NCBI GenBank assembly: GCA_025964775.1
Contig: JAOPYE010000014.1
Coordinates: 62,001-126,000 of the forward strand
Reading direction: 5' to 3'
DNA from: Marmoricola sp.
GTDB lineage: Bacteria > Actinomycetota > Actinomycetes > Propionibacteriales > Nocardioidaceae
DNA: 64,000 bases
The notes beneath the pieces are model-generated. The model worked only from the letters and a program-made list of their open reading frames with translations, ran no database searches and was not told the origin of the DNA. The translations under genes and the position numbers were made by a program. This document shows, piece by piece, positions 19,956 through 30,966 of the stretch. Each line of letters opens with the position of its first letter. Position 1 is the stretch's first letter.

Positions 19956-22706
19956 GTGAGCTTCGTTCCGTTGCAAGGTACGGCGACGCTGGTGCTTGCC
20001 GACCCGCCGCGGGACAGCGAGATCGAGTTCACCGGCCCGCAACGCTCGGTGCGGCTGCCGATGCGCGGTGCCATCCCGGTGCTCACCCGCGCCATGCGTG
20101 CCACCGACGCGCACGCCTCGGTGACGCTGCTCAGCTCCGCGACGATGCTCGCGATGAAGTACGTCGCGGCCGGCCGGCTTCACCGTTCGGCGAACGGCGA
20201 TGCCTGGCAGGTCGGGCCGCTGGCCGTCGAGGACGACGACCGGGTCCGGTCGCTGGCGGCGTCGCGCGCACACGGCGAGGTCGATGCGGGGGCTGCCGAG
20301 GCGATCATCCGGTCGATCCTCGATGCGGTCGCGGACACCATGACCCGGCAGCCGGCGCGCAGGGTCGAACCGGGCGCTGCGCCGTCCACGTCCCCGACCC
20401 TCGGGTCGGACCGGCCGTCGCTGGCCGACCGTCTCGCCGGCCGGGCGGCGCAGGGAGCAGACGACGCGCTGCCGTCCGAGGTCTACCTCAGCCTGCGGGT
20501 CGAGGCACCCGAGGAACAGCTCGAGGCCGGCACCCTGAGCGTCGTCGCGCAGGTGCACGAGCTCGACGTTGCCACCCACGTCGTGGACGCCTCCGAGCTG
20601 TGGCTGACGGAGTCATCCGGGGCGGGCGGCCACGGGTTCTCGCGCAAGGCCCGGGTCGGTGCCAGCGTGGCGTTGCGCAGGGCCGCGCAGGCGTGGCCGG
20701 TGCTGGACCGGTTGCTGCGGCGCCAGGTCCCGGACCGGCTCGTCCTGGAACCCGACGAGCTCGCCGACCTGCTCGAGCAGGGTCTCGAGGCGCTCGGTGC
20801 GATCGGGGTCGAGGTGTACTGGCCGCGCGGGCTGCGCCAGGAGCTGGTGCCCCAGGCGCGGGTCGAGGCCCAGAGTCGAGCGGGGGCAACTGGCGTCCGC
20901 GACGAACCGCTGATGACCGGGCTCTTCGGTCCCGATGCGCTCTTCGAGTTCGACTGGAAGCTGGCGCTGGGACCGGACCCGCTGACCGACGCCGAGATGA
21001 AGCAGCTGGCCGACGCGACGACGCCGGTGATCAGGCTGCGCGACAACTGGATGGTGATCGATCCGGCGCTCGCGCGACGGGCGCGGATGGCGATCGGCAA
21101 GCGCCGTACGCTCCAGCCGGCCGCAGCCCTGCGGGCTGCGCTGACCGGCGAGATCGAGCTGGACGGAACGACGATCCAGGTCCATGCCGGCGCGACCCTG
21201 GAGAAGGCTCGCGAGCGGATCGTCGACGCGTCGACCGTCAGCCCGCTCGCCGCGCCGCCCGGGCTCGACGCCACCCTGCGCGATTACCAGCGCCAGGGTC
21301 TGACCTGGCTCGCCGAGCTCACCGGGATCGGGCTCGGCGCATGCCTGGCCGACGACATGGGGCTGGGCAAGACCATCACCGTGATCGCGCTGCACCTGCA
21401 CCGCCGTGACCGGGGCCTGGCAGCCGGTCCGACCCTGGTGGTCTGTCCGGCTTCGCTGCTGGGCAACTGGGAGCGTGAGGTCCAGCGGTTCGCACCGGGG
21501 GTTGCGACGCGCCGGTTCCACGGGACCCAGCGCGACCTCGACGGCCTCCAGGACGGATTCGTCTTCACGACGTACGGGACGATGCGGGTCGATCACGCCA
21601 GCCTGGCCGCGATCGGCTGGGACCTGGTCATCGCCGACGAGGCCCAGCACGTGAAGAACGCGACCTCCTCGACCGCGCGCAACCTGCGGTTGATCGGATC
21701 GCGGTGCCGGGTCGCGCTGACCGGAACGCCGGTGGAGAACAACCTCACCGAGCTCTGGGCGATCCTGGACTGGGCGACGCCGGGCCTGCTCGGCTCGCGC
21801 AACGCGTTCCGCAAGGTCTGGGCGGCGCCGATCGAGAGCGGCGCGGACCCGACGGTGGCGCGCAAATTCGCCCAGCTCGTCGAGCCGTTCCTGCTGCGCC
21901 GGCGCAAGTCGGATCCGGGGATCGCTCCCGAGCTCCCGCCGAAGACCGAGACCGACCAGCTCGTGGGGCTGACCCGCGAGCAGGTCGTTCTCTACGAGAC
22001 CCTCGTGCGCGAGTCGATGGAGCGGATCGCCTCGGCGGACGAGGACGCGCGCCGCGGGCTGGTGCTCGCCCTGCTCACCGGGCTCAAGCAGATCTGCAAC
22101 CACCCGGCGCACTACCTGCGCCAACCGAACGGACGGATCAAGGGCCGCTCCGAGAAGATCGACCTGCTCGACGAGCTCCTCGGCACGATCCTGTCCGAGG
22201 ACGGTTCGGTGCTGCTCTTCACCCAGTACGTCGCGATGGCGCGCCTGCTCGAGCGGCACCTCGCCGCGGCGGGCGTCCCGACCCTCTTCCTGCACGGGGG
22301 CACGCCGATCCCCGCGCGCGAGCGGATGGTCGACGCCTTCCAGGCAGGGCAGGCGCCGGTGTTCCTGCTGTCGCTGAAGGCCGGCGGGACAGGGCTCAAC
22401 CTCACCCGCGCCGACCATGTCATCCACGTCGACCGCTGGTGGAACCCGGCGGTCGAGGACCAGGCCACCGATCGTGCGTACCGGATCGGTCAGACCAGGC
22501 CGGTGCAGGTGCACCGCCTGGTCACCGAAGGGACCATCGAGCAGAAGATCGGCGAGCTGCTGGCCCGCAAGCGCGGCCTGGCCGATGCCGTTCTGGGCAC
22601 GGGTGAGGTGGCGCTGACCGAGCTGAGCGATGCCGAGCTGCACGACCTGGTCGCGCTCGGCTCCCCCGGGCTGCGACCGGACCGTTTGCGGAGGGCGCAT
22701 GGCTGA
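19956..22706 (+). CDS. SNF2-family DEAD/DEAH-box helicase
   Basis: 916 residues. An N-terminal bacterial SNF2-associated region of about 430 residues precedes the motor. Motor motifs: DDMGLGKTI (motif I), VVCPASLLGNW (Ia), ADEAQHVKN (II), ALTGTPVENNL (III), LFTQYVAM, SLKAGGTGLNLTRADHVIHVDRWWNP (V) and ATDRAYRIGQ (VI). It is a DNA translocase/remodelling ATPase of the HelZ type in Mycobacterium. The start is GTG 19956, with TAGATT at 19919-19924 as a possible -10. The stop overlaps the SWIM gene by 8 nt, a pairing typical of this helicase. Confidence 0.95.
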   Translation: MSFVPLQGTATLVLADPPRDSEIEFTGPQRSVRLPMRGAIPVLTRAMRATDAHASVTLLSSATMLAMKYVAAGRLHRSANGDAWQVGPLAVEDDDRVRSLAASRAHGEVDAGAAEAIIRSILDAVADTMTRQPARRVEPGAAPSTSPTLGSDRPSLADRLAGRAAQGADDALPSEVYLSLRVEAPEEQLEAGTLSVVAQVHELDVATHVVDASELWLTESSGAGGHGFSRKARVGASVALRRAAQAWPVLDRLLRRQVPDRLVLEPDELADLLEQGLEALGAIGVEVYWPRGLRQELVPQARVEAQSRAGATGVRDEPLMTGLFGPDALFEFDWKLALGPDPLTDAEMKQLADATTPVIRLRDNWMVIDPALARRARMAIGKRRTLQPAAALRAALTGEIELDGTTIQVHAGATLEKARERIVDASTVSPLAAPPGLDATLRDYQRQGLTWLAELTGIGLGACLADDMGLGKTITVIALHLHRRDRGLAAGPTLVVCPASLLGNWEREVQRFAPGVATRRFHGTQRDLDGLQDGFVFTTYGTMRVDHASLAAIGWDLVIADEAQHVKNATSSTARNLRLIGSRCRVALTGTPVENNLTELWAILDWATPGLLGSRNAFRKVWAAPIESGADPTVARKFAQLVEPFLLRRRKSDPGIAPELPPKTETDQLVGLTREQVVLYETLVRESMERIASADEDARRGLVLALLTGLKQICNHPAHYLRQPNGRIKGRSEKIDLLDELLGTILSEDGSVLLFTQYVAMARLLERHLAAAGVPTLFLHGGTPIPARERMVDAFQAGQAPVFLLSLKAGGTGLNLTRADHVIHVDRWWNPAVEDQATDRAYRIGQTRPVQVHRLVTEGTIEQKIGELLARKRGLADAVLGTGEVALTELSDAELHDLVALGSPGLRPDRLRRAHG

Positions 22707-23397
22707 GACCGGCGACCCGCTGGTCTTCGCACGGCGGGGCCGGGTGCGTGGCCCGAGTGCTCGCAGCAACAGCTGGTGGGGCCGCGCCTGGGTCCGCAGC
22801 TTCGAGGAGACGGTCCTGGAGGCCAGCGACCTGGTCACGGCCCGGGCACTGGCCCGCGCCGGCAGGCTCGGTGCCGTGATGGTGATCTCGGGGATGGCTT
22901 CGGCCGTGCTCGATCCCGGCAGCCCGACCGCGGTGATCGCCCAGGTCAGGGTGCGACGACTCGATGGCCCGGCCTGGTCGGCCTTCGACGCCGAGCTGGC
23001 CCGCGAGGCCGGTCATCTGGCGGCCCTGGAGTCGGGCGAGCTCCCGGCTGACCTGGTCGAGCACGCGGACGACGCCGGGGTCGAGATCGTGCCGGGCCCC
23101 GGCGACCTGGACACCGCGTGCGAATGCGACTCGTGGGCGCAGCCCTGTCTGCACGCACTGGCCCTGCTCTACCAATTGGCCTGGCTGATGGACTCGAATC
23201 CCTACGTCCTGCTGTTGCTGCGCGGGCGGACGCGCGAGCAGCTGCAGGACCCCGGTGCTGTCCTGCCCGCCGAGGCCGACGAGGCCGCAGCGCGGGCAGC
23301 CACCATCCTTGCCCTGGCTGAGGACGCGCCCACCGGGCACGGCCTGGCCGACACCGCGGTCGCGGCCTACGACGACGAGGTCAGCCGGTTGCTCTAG
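22699..23397 (+). CDS. SWIM zinc-finger protein
   Basis: 232 residues from ATG 22699. A CxCx6CxH zinc motif is visible (CECDSWAQPCLH), the SWIM signature found in partners of SNF2 helicases. The N-terminal RSNSWWGRAWVRSFEE segment is typical of the family. It probably binds nucleic acid or the helicase. The 8-nt overlap with the helicase indicates coupled translation. Confidence 0.92.
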   Translation: MAETGDPLVFARRGRVRGPSARSNSWWGRAWVRSFEETVLEASDLVTARALARAGRLGAVMVISGMASAVLDPGSPTAVIAQVRVRRLDGPAWSAFDAELAREAGHLAALESGELPADLVEHADDAGVEIVPGPGDLDTACECDSWAQPCLHALALLYQLAWLMDSNPYVLLLLRGRTREQLQDPGAVLPAEADEAAARAATILALAEDAPTGHGLADTAVAAYDDEVSRLL

Positions 23398-23406
23398 GCA
23401 GCGCCC

Positions 23407-23426
23407 GGTCATCGAGCTTGCCGAGA
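23407..23426. repeat. Dispersed repeat core (copy 1)
   Basis: The 20-mer GGTCATCGAGCTTGCCGAGA in the gap after the SWIM gene matches 19 of 20 bases of 48614-48633, which lies inside larC. The match is too long for chance in two unrelated sites, so both are copies of one dispersed element. It sits about 30 nt upstream of the TetR gene promoter. Confidence 0.7.
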
Positions 23427-23466
23427 TGTGGCGAGCGCTGGCGGCGTCCGCGTCTAAACTCCTCCG

Positions 23467-24015
23467 GTGACCACGCGCCGCGAGCAGATCCTCGACACAG
23501 CGGCCGGCCTGTTCGCCCAGCACGGCTTCCACGGTGTCTCCATCGCCGACCTCGGCGCAGCCTGCGGATTCTCCGGCCCGGCTCTGTACAAGCACTTCCG
23601 CGGCAAGCAGGCGATCCTGTCGGAGATGCTGGTCTCGATCAGCGAGGAGCTGCTGCGCGAGGGTCGGCAGCGGGTGCGCGACGCCGAGAACGACGAGGCT
23701 GCGCTGGACTCCCTGATCGCCTGGCACGTCGACTTCGCCCTCGCGCACAAGCCGCTCATCGTCGTCCAGGACCGCGACTGGTCCGCGCTGCCGCTCGAGG
23801 CACGGGAGAAGGTCCGCGACACTCAGCGCAAGTACGTCGAGGTGTGGGTCAAGGTGCTCCGCTCGCTGCACCCCGACCTGGCTCTTGCTCCCGCCCGGGC
23901 AAGCGTGCACGCCGCGTTCGGGTTGATCAACTCGACCCCGCACAGCGCCCTGGTCTCGGACGAGGCCATGAAGGACATCCTGACGGGCATGGCGCTGCGG
24001 GCGCTGCGGGTCTGA
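23467..24015 (+). CDS. TetR/AcrR-family regulator of the adjacent carboxylase operon
   Basis: 182 residues. The N-terminal TetR helix-turn-helix reads ILDTAAGLFAQHGFHGVSIADLGAACGFSGPALYKHF, with the ligand-binding half following. TAAACT (23455-23460) ends 6 nt before GTG 23467, so the transcript is probably leaderless. It lies directly before the acyl-CoA carboxylase/HMG-CoA lyase operon, in the same orientation but separated by that operon's own promoter. By position it is the likely repressor binding the 18-bp palindrome at 24076-24093, relieved by an acyl-CoA of leucine breakdown (inference). Confidence 0.93.
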   Translation: MTTRREQILDTAAGLFAQHGFHGVSIADLGAACGFSGPALYKHFRGKQAILSEMLVSISEELLREGRQRVRDAENDEAALDSLIAWHVDFALAHKPLIVVQDRDWSALPLEAREKVRDTQRKYVEVWVKVLRSLHPDLALAPARASVHAAFGLINSTPHSALVSDEAMKDILTGMALRALRV

Positions 24016-24044
24016 GGCGTACGTTCGCGGTGTCGGACAGTCGC

Positions 24045-24074
24045 TGGACGCGGTCACCGGCCGGTGCTTAGGAT
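24045..24074 (+). promoter_or_regulatory. Promoter of the carboxylase/HMG-CoA lyase operon
   Basis: TGGACG (24045-24050) and TAGGAT (24069-24074) are 18 bp apart and resemble the principal sigma -35 and -10. Transcription would start near 24081, inside the palindromic operator. Confidence 0.6.
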
Positions 24075-24075
24075 A

Positions 24076-24093
24076 GGTTAACGATCGTTAACC
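24076..24093. promoter_or_regulatory. Perfect 18-bp palindromic operator GGTTAACGATCGTTAACC
   Basis: An uninterrupted 18-bp palindrome directly after the -10 element, covering the inferred transcription start. The size and symmetry suit a TetR dimer pair, and a TetR gene lies immediately upstream. Binding would block initiation. Confidence 0.85.
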
Positions 24094-24110
24094 AAGGCGT
24101 GAGGGAGACC

Positions 24111-25685
24111 GTGGCGGAGAACACCCAGGGCATGGCCGAGTTCGTCGCGCAGCTGCGTGAACGGCTCGCAGTGGTGCGTCAGGGCGGCTCGGAGAGCGCA
24201 CGGCGCAAGCACACCGACCGCGACAAGCTGCTCGCCCGCGACCGCATCGACGCCCTGCTGGACCCGGGCAGCCCGTTCCTCGAGCTGAGTGCGCTGGCGG
24301 CGTACGGGATGTACGGCAGTGACGGGGAGGAGTACGCGGTTCCGAGCGCCAGCATCGTCACCGGGATCGGCCGGATCGCCGGTCGACTCTGCATGGTCGT
24401 GGCCAACGACGCCACCGTGAAGGGCGGCACCTACTACCCGATCACGGTCAAGAAGCACCTGCGTGCGCAGGAGATCGCGCGTCAGAACACCTTGCCGTGC
24501 CTCTACCTCGTCGACTCCGGTGGCGCCTTCCTGCCGATGCAGGACGACGTGTTCCCGGACAAGGAGCACTTCGGCCGGATCTTCTTCAACCAGGCGAACA
24601 TGTCGGCAGAAGGCATTCCGCAGCTGGCCGCTGTGATGGGTTCCTGCACGGCCGGCGGTGCCTATGTCCCGGCGATGTCGGACGAGAGCGTGATCGTCAA
24701 GGAGCAGGGCACGATCTTCCTCGGCGGTCCACCGCTGGTGAAGGCGGCCACCGGCGAGGTCGTCACGGCCGAGGACCTCGGCGGTGGTGACGTGCACGCC
24801 CGCAAGTCGGGGGTGGTCGACCACCTCGCCGACGACGACGCGCACGCGCTGGCGATCCTGCGGTCGATCGTGCAGACGCTGCCGGCCCAGCCGGAGCGTC
24901 CGACGGTGCCGATCGAGGAGCCGCATCTCAGTCCTGAGTCGTTGTACGACGTCGTCCCGACCGACACCCGGACGCCGTACGACGTGCGCGAGGTGATCTC
25001 CCGGATCGTCGACGGGAGCCGCTTCCACGAGTTCAAGAAGCTCTACGGCGAGACCCTGGTGACCGGCTTCGCGACGATCTGGGGCCACCGGGTCGGGATC
25101 GTCGCGAACAACGGCATCCTGTTCTCCGAGTCGGCCCTGAAGGGCGCGCACTTCATCGAGCTGTGCAACCAGCGGAAGACGCCGATCATCTTCCTGCAGA
25201 ACATCTCCGGCTTCATGGTCGGTCGTGAGTACGAGAACAACGGCATCGCGCGCGACGGCGCCAAGCTCGTCACGGCGGTCGCCTGCACGGTCGTCCCGAA
25301 GTTCACGGTCGTGATCGGCGGGTCCTTCGGTGCCGGCAACTACGGGATGTGCGGGCGGGCCTACGACCCGAGGTTCCTCTGGATGTGGCCGAACGCGCGC
25401 ATCTCGGTGATGGGCGGTGAGCAGGCCGCCTCGGTGCTGGCGACCGTCCGTCGCGACGGCATCGAAGCCCGCGGCGAGACCTGGAGCGTCGAGGACGAGG
25501 AGGCCTTCAAGGCCCCGGTCCGCAACCAGTACGAGCGCCAGGGCTCGGCGTACTACTCGACCGCCCGCCTCTGGGACGACGGCATCATCGACCCGGCCGA
25601 CACCCGTCGGGTCCTCGGCATGGGCCTGGAGATCGCCGCCCTCGCGCCGATCCCCGAGCCCTCCTACGGCATCTTCAGGATGTAG
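24111..25685 (+). CDS. Acyl-CoA carboxylase beta (carboxyltransferase) subunit, methylcrotonyl-CoA type
   Basis: 524 residues. Carboxyltransferase landmarks include [23 protein letters not shown] (split N-lobe), [35 protein letters not shown], and the C-lobe [13 protein letters not shown] and [20 protein letters not shown]. The SGGAFLPMQ and [11 protein letters not shown] forms fit methylcrotonyl-CoA carboxylase (LiuB/AccD1) better than propionyl-CoA carboxylase. GTG 24111 is preferred because GAGGGAG precedes it by 3 nt. GTG 24099 is the alternative. First gene of a three-gene operon. Confidence 0.92.
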   Translation: MAENTQGMAEFVAQLRERLAVVRQGGSESARRKHTDRDKLLARDRIDALLDPGSPFLELSALAAYGMYGSDGEEYAVPSASIVTGIGRIAGRLCMVVANDATVKGGTYYPITVKKHLRAQEIARQNTLPCLYLVDSGGAFLPMQDDVFPDKEHFGRIFFNQANMSAEGIPQLAAVMGSCTAGGAYVPAMSDESVIVKEQGTIFLGGPPLVKAATGEVVTAEDLGGGDVHARKSGVVDHLADDDAHALAILRSIVQTLPAQPERPTVPIEEPHLSPESLYDVVPTDTRTPYDVREVISRIVDGSRFHEFKKLYGETLVTGFATIWGHRVGIVANNGILFSESALKGAHFIELCNQRKTPIIFLQNISGFMVGREYENNGIARDGAKLVTAVACTVVPKFTVVIGGSFGAGNYGMCGRAYDPRFLWMWPNARISVMGGEQAASVLATVRRDGIEARGETWSVEDEEAFKAPVRNQYERQGSAYYSTARLWDDGIIDPADTRRVLGMGLEIAALAPIPEPSYGIFRM

Positions 25686-25688
25686 GCC

Positions 25689-27603
<1,915 letters not shown>

Positions 27604-27611
<8 letters not shown>

Positions 27612-28503
27612 CGGTGTCGAGCGCGACGTCACGATCTACGAGGTCGGTCCGCGAGACGGCCTGCAGAACGAGAAGTCCATCGTCCCGCTCGCCGACAAGG
27701 CCGAGTTCATCCGGCGCCTGGTGGCAGCCGGCCTGCCCGTCGTCGAGGCCACCTCCTTCGTGCACCCGAGCTGGGTCCCGCAGCTGGCCGACGCGGCCGA
27801 GCTGATCGAGCTGCTCGGCCAGGACGGCCGGCGGCACCCGGTGCTGGTCCCGAACGAGCGCGGTCTGGACCGTGCCCTCGAGCTCGGCTGTGAACACATC
27901 GCGATCTTCGGCAGCGCGACCGAGACCTTCGCGCAGAGGAACCTCAACCGCAGCCTGGACGAGCAGTTCTCGATGTTCGAACCGACCGTCGCTCGCGCCC
28001 GCGCGGCAGGCCTGGACGTCCGGGCCTACGTGAGCATGTGCTTCGGCGATCCCTGGGAAGGTGCCGTCCCCGTCGATCAGGTCGTCACGGTGGGCAAGCG
28101 GCTCCTCGACCTGGGCGCGAGCCAGCTCTCGCTCGGCGACACGATCGGGGTCGGCACCACCGGCCAGGTGGGCGCGCTGCTCGACGCCTTCAACGCGGCC
28201 GGACTTCCCGACGAGGTCCTCGCGGTCCACTTCCACGACACCTACGGACAAGCGCTCGCGAACGCATACGCCGCCTGGCAGCACGGGATCCGGACGTTCG
28301 ACGCGAGTGCCGGCGGCCTCGGCGGCTGCCCGTACGCCGAGAGTGCGACCGGCAACCTGGCCACCGAGGACCTGGTCTGGATGTTCCGGGGGCTGGGCGT
28401 CGAGACCGGTGTCGACCTCGATGCCCTGGTCAGGATCAGCACCTGGATGGCGGGCATCCTCGGCCGCCCCAGCCCGTCTCGCGTCGTGACCGCGCTCGGC
28501 TGA
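27604..28503 (+). CDS. Hydroxymethylglutaryl-CoA lyase
   Basis: 299 residues. Landmarks are EVGPRDGLQNEK (catalytic Arg-Asp), EATSFVHPSWVPQLADA, SLGDTIGVGT, HFHDTYGQALAN (metal-binding histidines) and GGLGGCPYAESATGN (the flexible catalytic Cys loop). It cleaves HMG-CoA to acetyl-CoA and acetoacetate, the last step of leucine degradation. Overlap with the carboxylase alpha gene makes the operon unit clear. Isovaleryl-CoA dehydrogenase and methylglutaconyl-CoA hydratase are not in this window. Confidence 0.95.
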
Positions 28504-28541
28504 TCTCCGGATCGATGATCGGCGTGCGGCAGAATGCCCGC

Positions 28542-28595
28542 ATGGCTCATCGCGTCCTCCTGCAGGTCCCGGCGCGCAGGATGCTCCACCGGTGA
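28542..28595 (+). CDS. 17-residue ORF, probable remnant of a sulfotransferase N-terminus
   Basis: MAHRVLLQVPARRMLHR, starting 6 nt after CAGAAT (28530-28535) and overlapping the next gene start (GTGA). The first residues resemble the beginning of the sulfotransferase 1.2 kb downstream (MAKKVILHVGAPKTGTS), but the PAPS-loop part is gone. It may be a relic, or a short leader peptide coupled to the next gene. Translation is unproven. Confidence 0.4.
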   Translation: MAHRVLLQVPARRMLHR

Positions 28596-29785
28596 GCGCC
28601 GCGACCGGAACCCATGACGCCCTGGTCCGGGCCTGGGCCGCCGACCTGCGGGCCGGGTCTGCGCAGCGCTGGGCGGACTTCCGGGTCGGTGCCCGCCCGG
28701 CGAGCCCGTCCTCGGGCGACGGTCCGGTGCCCAGCGCCGCCCAGCTCGAACTCGTGCGCCGGCTCGACAAGGACCTTCCGTCCTTCGGCCGCCTCGCCGA
28801 CCTGGTCCTGGCCACGGCAGGCCCGGGACGAGGACTGGTCGACGTGCCGCTGCCGGGCGGACCGCCGGGCTTCGGCACACCGCCGGTCGAACCCGATGCC
28901 CTGCCCGCCGACGAGCTGGTCCGGATCGCCTGCGGAGTGCTGGTGACGCTGTTGATCCGCGACGTTCCCGCCGCTGCAGCGCCGCCGCGCTTCGCATGGC
29001 GGCCGTGGCGTCGCGGTGTCACGGTCCTCGGCGCGCCGATGACCGCTGCCGTGCTGCGCGACGAGCTCCGTTCCCGGGGCATTCGCGACGGCGGCAGGAG
29101 TCCGACCTGCCTGGTCCTCGGCGGTCCGCTGGACCGGCTGATGGCCGAGCGCTGGTCGGCCCGTGTGGCCGCCGGAGGCGGGATGCGCTGGCAGCGGCTG
29201 TGGGAGAGCGCGATGGCGCAGGACCGTCTGCCCCCCGGCATCCAGCTCGGCACGATCGCTGCTCGGCTCTCCGAGCAGTTCGGTGCGGCGAACGTGCACG
29301 TCATCCTCGCCGAAGACCCGAGGGCGGCCGTGGCGCTGGCCGGTGAGATCCTCGGCCTCGACCTTCCACCTGCTGTCCCGCGACCAGGTTCCGGCCTGCT
29401 CGCCACCGATCTCCTGCGTGTCCTCAATCCGCTGCTCGTGCTGAACGTCGGCGAGGACGGTCGTGACCTGCTGGCCGACCAGGTCTGGCCCGGCCTGGCC
29501 GGCGTCGAGAGCGACCTCGCGCTGGCCCCGCCGCCGGGCAAGGTCGGGTGGGCCCAGACCACGGCCGAACGCGTGGCCGCTGACCTCAGGGCCGGTGACT
29601 ACGCTGTCCACGGGGATCCAGGCACCGTGGTTCCGGTACGCCGTGCCGGTGCACGCAGCAAAGTGGATCCCGAGGCCGTTCTCGAGTTCGCGCTCGGTGT
29701 CCTCGGCCGCAGCTGGGTCCGCGACCTGGCGCGATCGGCCAGACCGGACACACCGCCGCGGCGACCGACAGAAAGGCAGGGGTGA
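28592..29785 (+). CDS. Uncharacterised protein, possibly a divergent sulfotransferase relative lacking the PAPS loop
   Basis: 397 residues from GTG 28592. No family was firmly recognised. In the middle, GVTVLGAPMTAAVLRDELRS and GMRWQRLWESAMAQ...ARLSEQFGAANVHVILAEDP...LAGEILGLD follow the order and spacing of the adjacent sulfotransferase (RWFWGVQEVPDVLDRWG...ENIHLITVPPP...FAQVLDLD). It lacks the KTGTS phosphosulfate loop. I infer a catalytically dead or repurposed paralogue. It is coupled to the sulfotransferase (TGATG overlap) and could be its partner. Confidence 0.6.
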   Translation: MSAATGTHDALVRAWAADLRAGSAQRWADFRVGARPASPSSGDGPVPSAAQLELVRRLDKDLPSFGRLADLVLATAGPGRGLVDVPLPGGPPGFGTPPVEPDALPADELVRIACGVLVTLLIRDVPAAAAPPRFAWRPWRRGVTVLGAPMTAAVLRDELRSRGIRDGGRSPTCLVLGGPLDRLMAERWSARVAAGGGMRWQRLWESAMAQDRLPPGIQLGTIAARLSEQFGAANVHVILAEDPRAAVALAGEILGLDLPPAVPRPGSGLLATDLLRVLNPLLVLNVGEDGRDLLADQVWPGLAGVESDLALAPPPGKVGWAQTTAERVAADLRAGDYAVHGDPGTVVPVRRAGARSKVDPEAVLEFALGVLGRSWVRDLARSARPDTPPRRPTERQG

Positions 29786-30966
29786 TGGCGAAGAAGGTCA
29801 TCCTGCACGTGGGTGCACCCAAGACCGGTACCTCGTTCGTCCAGGACCTGCTGTTCAGCGAGCGCCTGGCCCTGGCCGCGCGCGGGATCCTGTACCCGGC
29901 GGACCGGTTCGATGCGCACTTCCTGGCTGCCCTGGACCTGATGCAGCTGCCGTGGGGTGGGATCGAGCGCGAAGCGACCGGCGCGTGGGACCGGTTGGCC
30001 GAGAAGGCTCGGGCGTGGCCCGGGACCGTGGTGATCAGCCACGAGATCCTCGCGACGGCGTCCCGGGTACAGGTCGCGCGTGCGCTGGAGTCACTCGGAG
30101 GGGAGGTGCACATCGTGTACTCGGCCCGAGACCTGGTGCGCCAGCTCCCGGCCGAGTGGCAGGAGAACGTCAAGCACCGCCGCGAGGCCACCTACGCGTC
30201 GTTCCTCGACGACCTCCAGGACCCTGAGCGCGCCTCGGAGCTGGCGCGCTGGTTCTGGGGCGTCCAGGAGGTCCCCGACGTCCTCGACCGGTGGGGCTCG
30301 ACGCTGCCGAAGGAGAACATCCACCTCATCACCGTGCCGCCTCCGGGCGCACCGCGCGATCTGCTCTGGCACCGGTTCGCGCAGGTACTCGACCTGGACC
30401 CGGAGGAGTACGCCCGCGAGGAAGGCCGCACCAACGCGTCGCTCGGCGTGGCCGAGGTCGCCGTGCTGCGTCAGCTCAACGAGAAGATCTGTGACTTCGT
30501 CCCCAACTATCACTACCGTGCGCTGGTCCGCGAGAGCCTGGTCCACCAGAACCTCTCGCAGAACCGCGGATCGGCGGCGCTGTCGGTACCACCGGACGTC
30601 TGGACCTGGGCCGACCAGATCAGCCGGAGCTGGGTCGCCGAGCTCGCGCTGCGGGGGTACGACGTGGTCGGTGATCTCGACGACCTGCTCCCGCGACCCC
30701 CGTCGGAGTTCGTGGATCCTGACAACCCGCCTGCCGAGGACCTCGCCCGTGCCGGGCTGCGCGCCCTGACGGCGATGACGATCGAGGCTGCCCGGCTGCG
30801 CGACGAGACCGTTGAGCTCCACGAGGAGATCGACCGGCTGCACGGCGAGATCCGGTCCGCGCACGCCACCCGGTTCTACGTGGCCAAGCAGCACCTGGTG
30901 GCGAAGGCGCGCACCAGCCCGGTTGCCGCGAGGGGGCTGGCTGCCTACCGGCGCTGGCGCGCCTGA
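29785..30966 (+). CDS. Sulfotransferase-family protein
   Basis: 393 residues. The N-terminal HVGAPKTGTSFVQDLL is the 5'-phosphosulfate-binding loop of PAPS-dependent sulfotransferases. IHIVYSARD-type 3'-phosphate contacts follow (VHIVYSARDLVRQLPAEWQ). The tail contains a heptad-like helix (LRDETVELHEEIDRLHGEIRSAH), suggesting coiled-coil association. Such proteins sulfate surface glycans, lipids or small molecules. The acceptor is unknown. ATG 29785 follows AAAGGCAGG. The end overlaps the convergent EcsC gene by 22 nt. Confidence 0.85.
   Translation: MAKKVILHVGAPKTGTSFVQDLLFSERLALAARGILYPADRFDAHFLAALDLMQLPWGGIEREATGAWDRLAEKARAWPGTVVISHEILATASRVQVARALESLGGEVHIVYSARDLVRQLPAEWQENVKHRREATYASFLDDLQDPERASELARWFWGVQEVPDVLDRWGSTLPKENIHLITVPPPGAPRDLLWHRFAQVLDLDPEEYAREEGRTNASLGVAEVAVLRQLNEKICDFVPNYHYRALVRESLVHQNLSQNRGSAALSVPPDVWTWADQISRSWVAELALRGYDVVGDLDDLLPRPPSEFVDPDNPPAEDLARAGLRALTAMTIEAARLRDETVELHEEIDRLHGEIRSAHATRFYVAKQHLVAKARTSPVAARGLAAYRRWRA

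Noticed and set aside
18596-20104. Upstream extension of the LuxR response-regulator frame
   Set aside because: This stretch is antisense or out of frame with the histidine kinase. The receiver begins at ATG 18595.
28542-28595. Attenuator-type leader peptide role for the 17-residue ORF
   Set aside because: No run of regulatory codons and no alternative hairpins were seen. A relic of a sulfotransferase start explains the sequence better, so it is listed only at low confidence.
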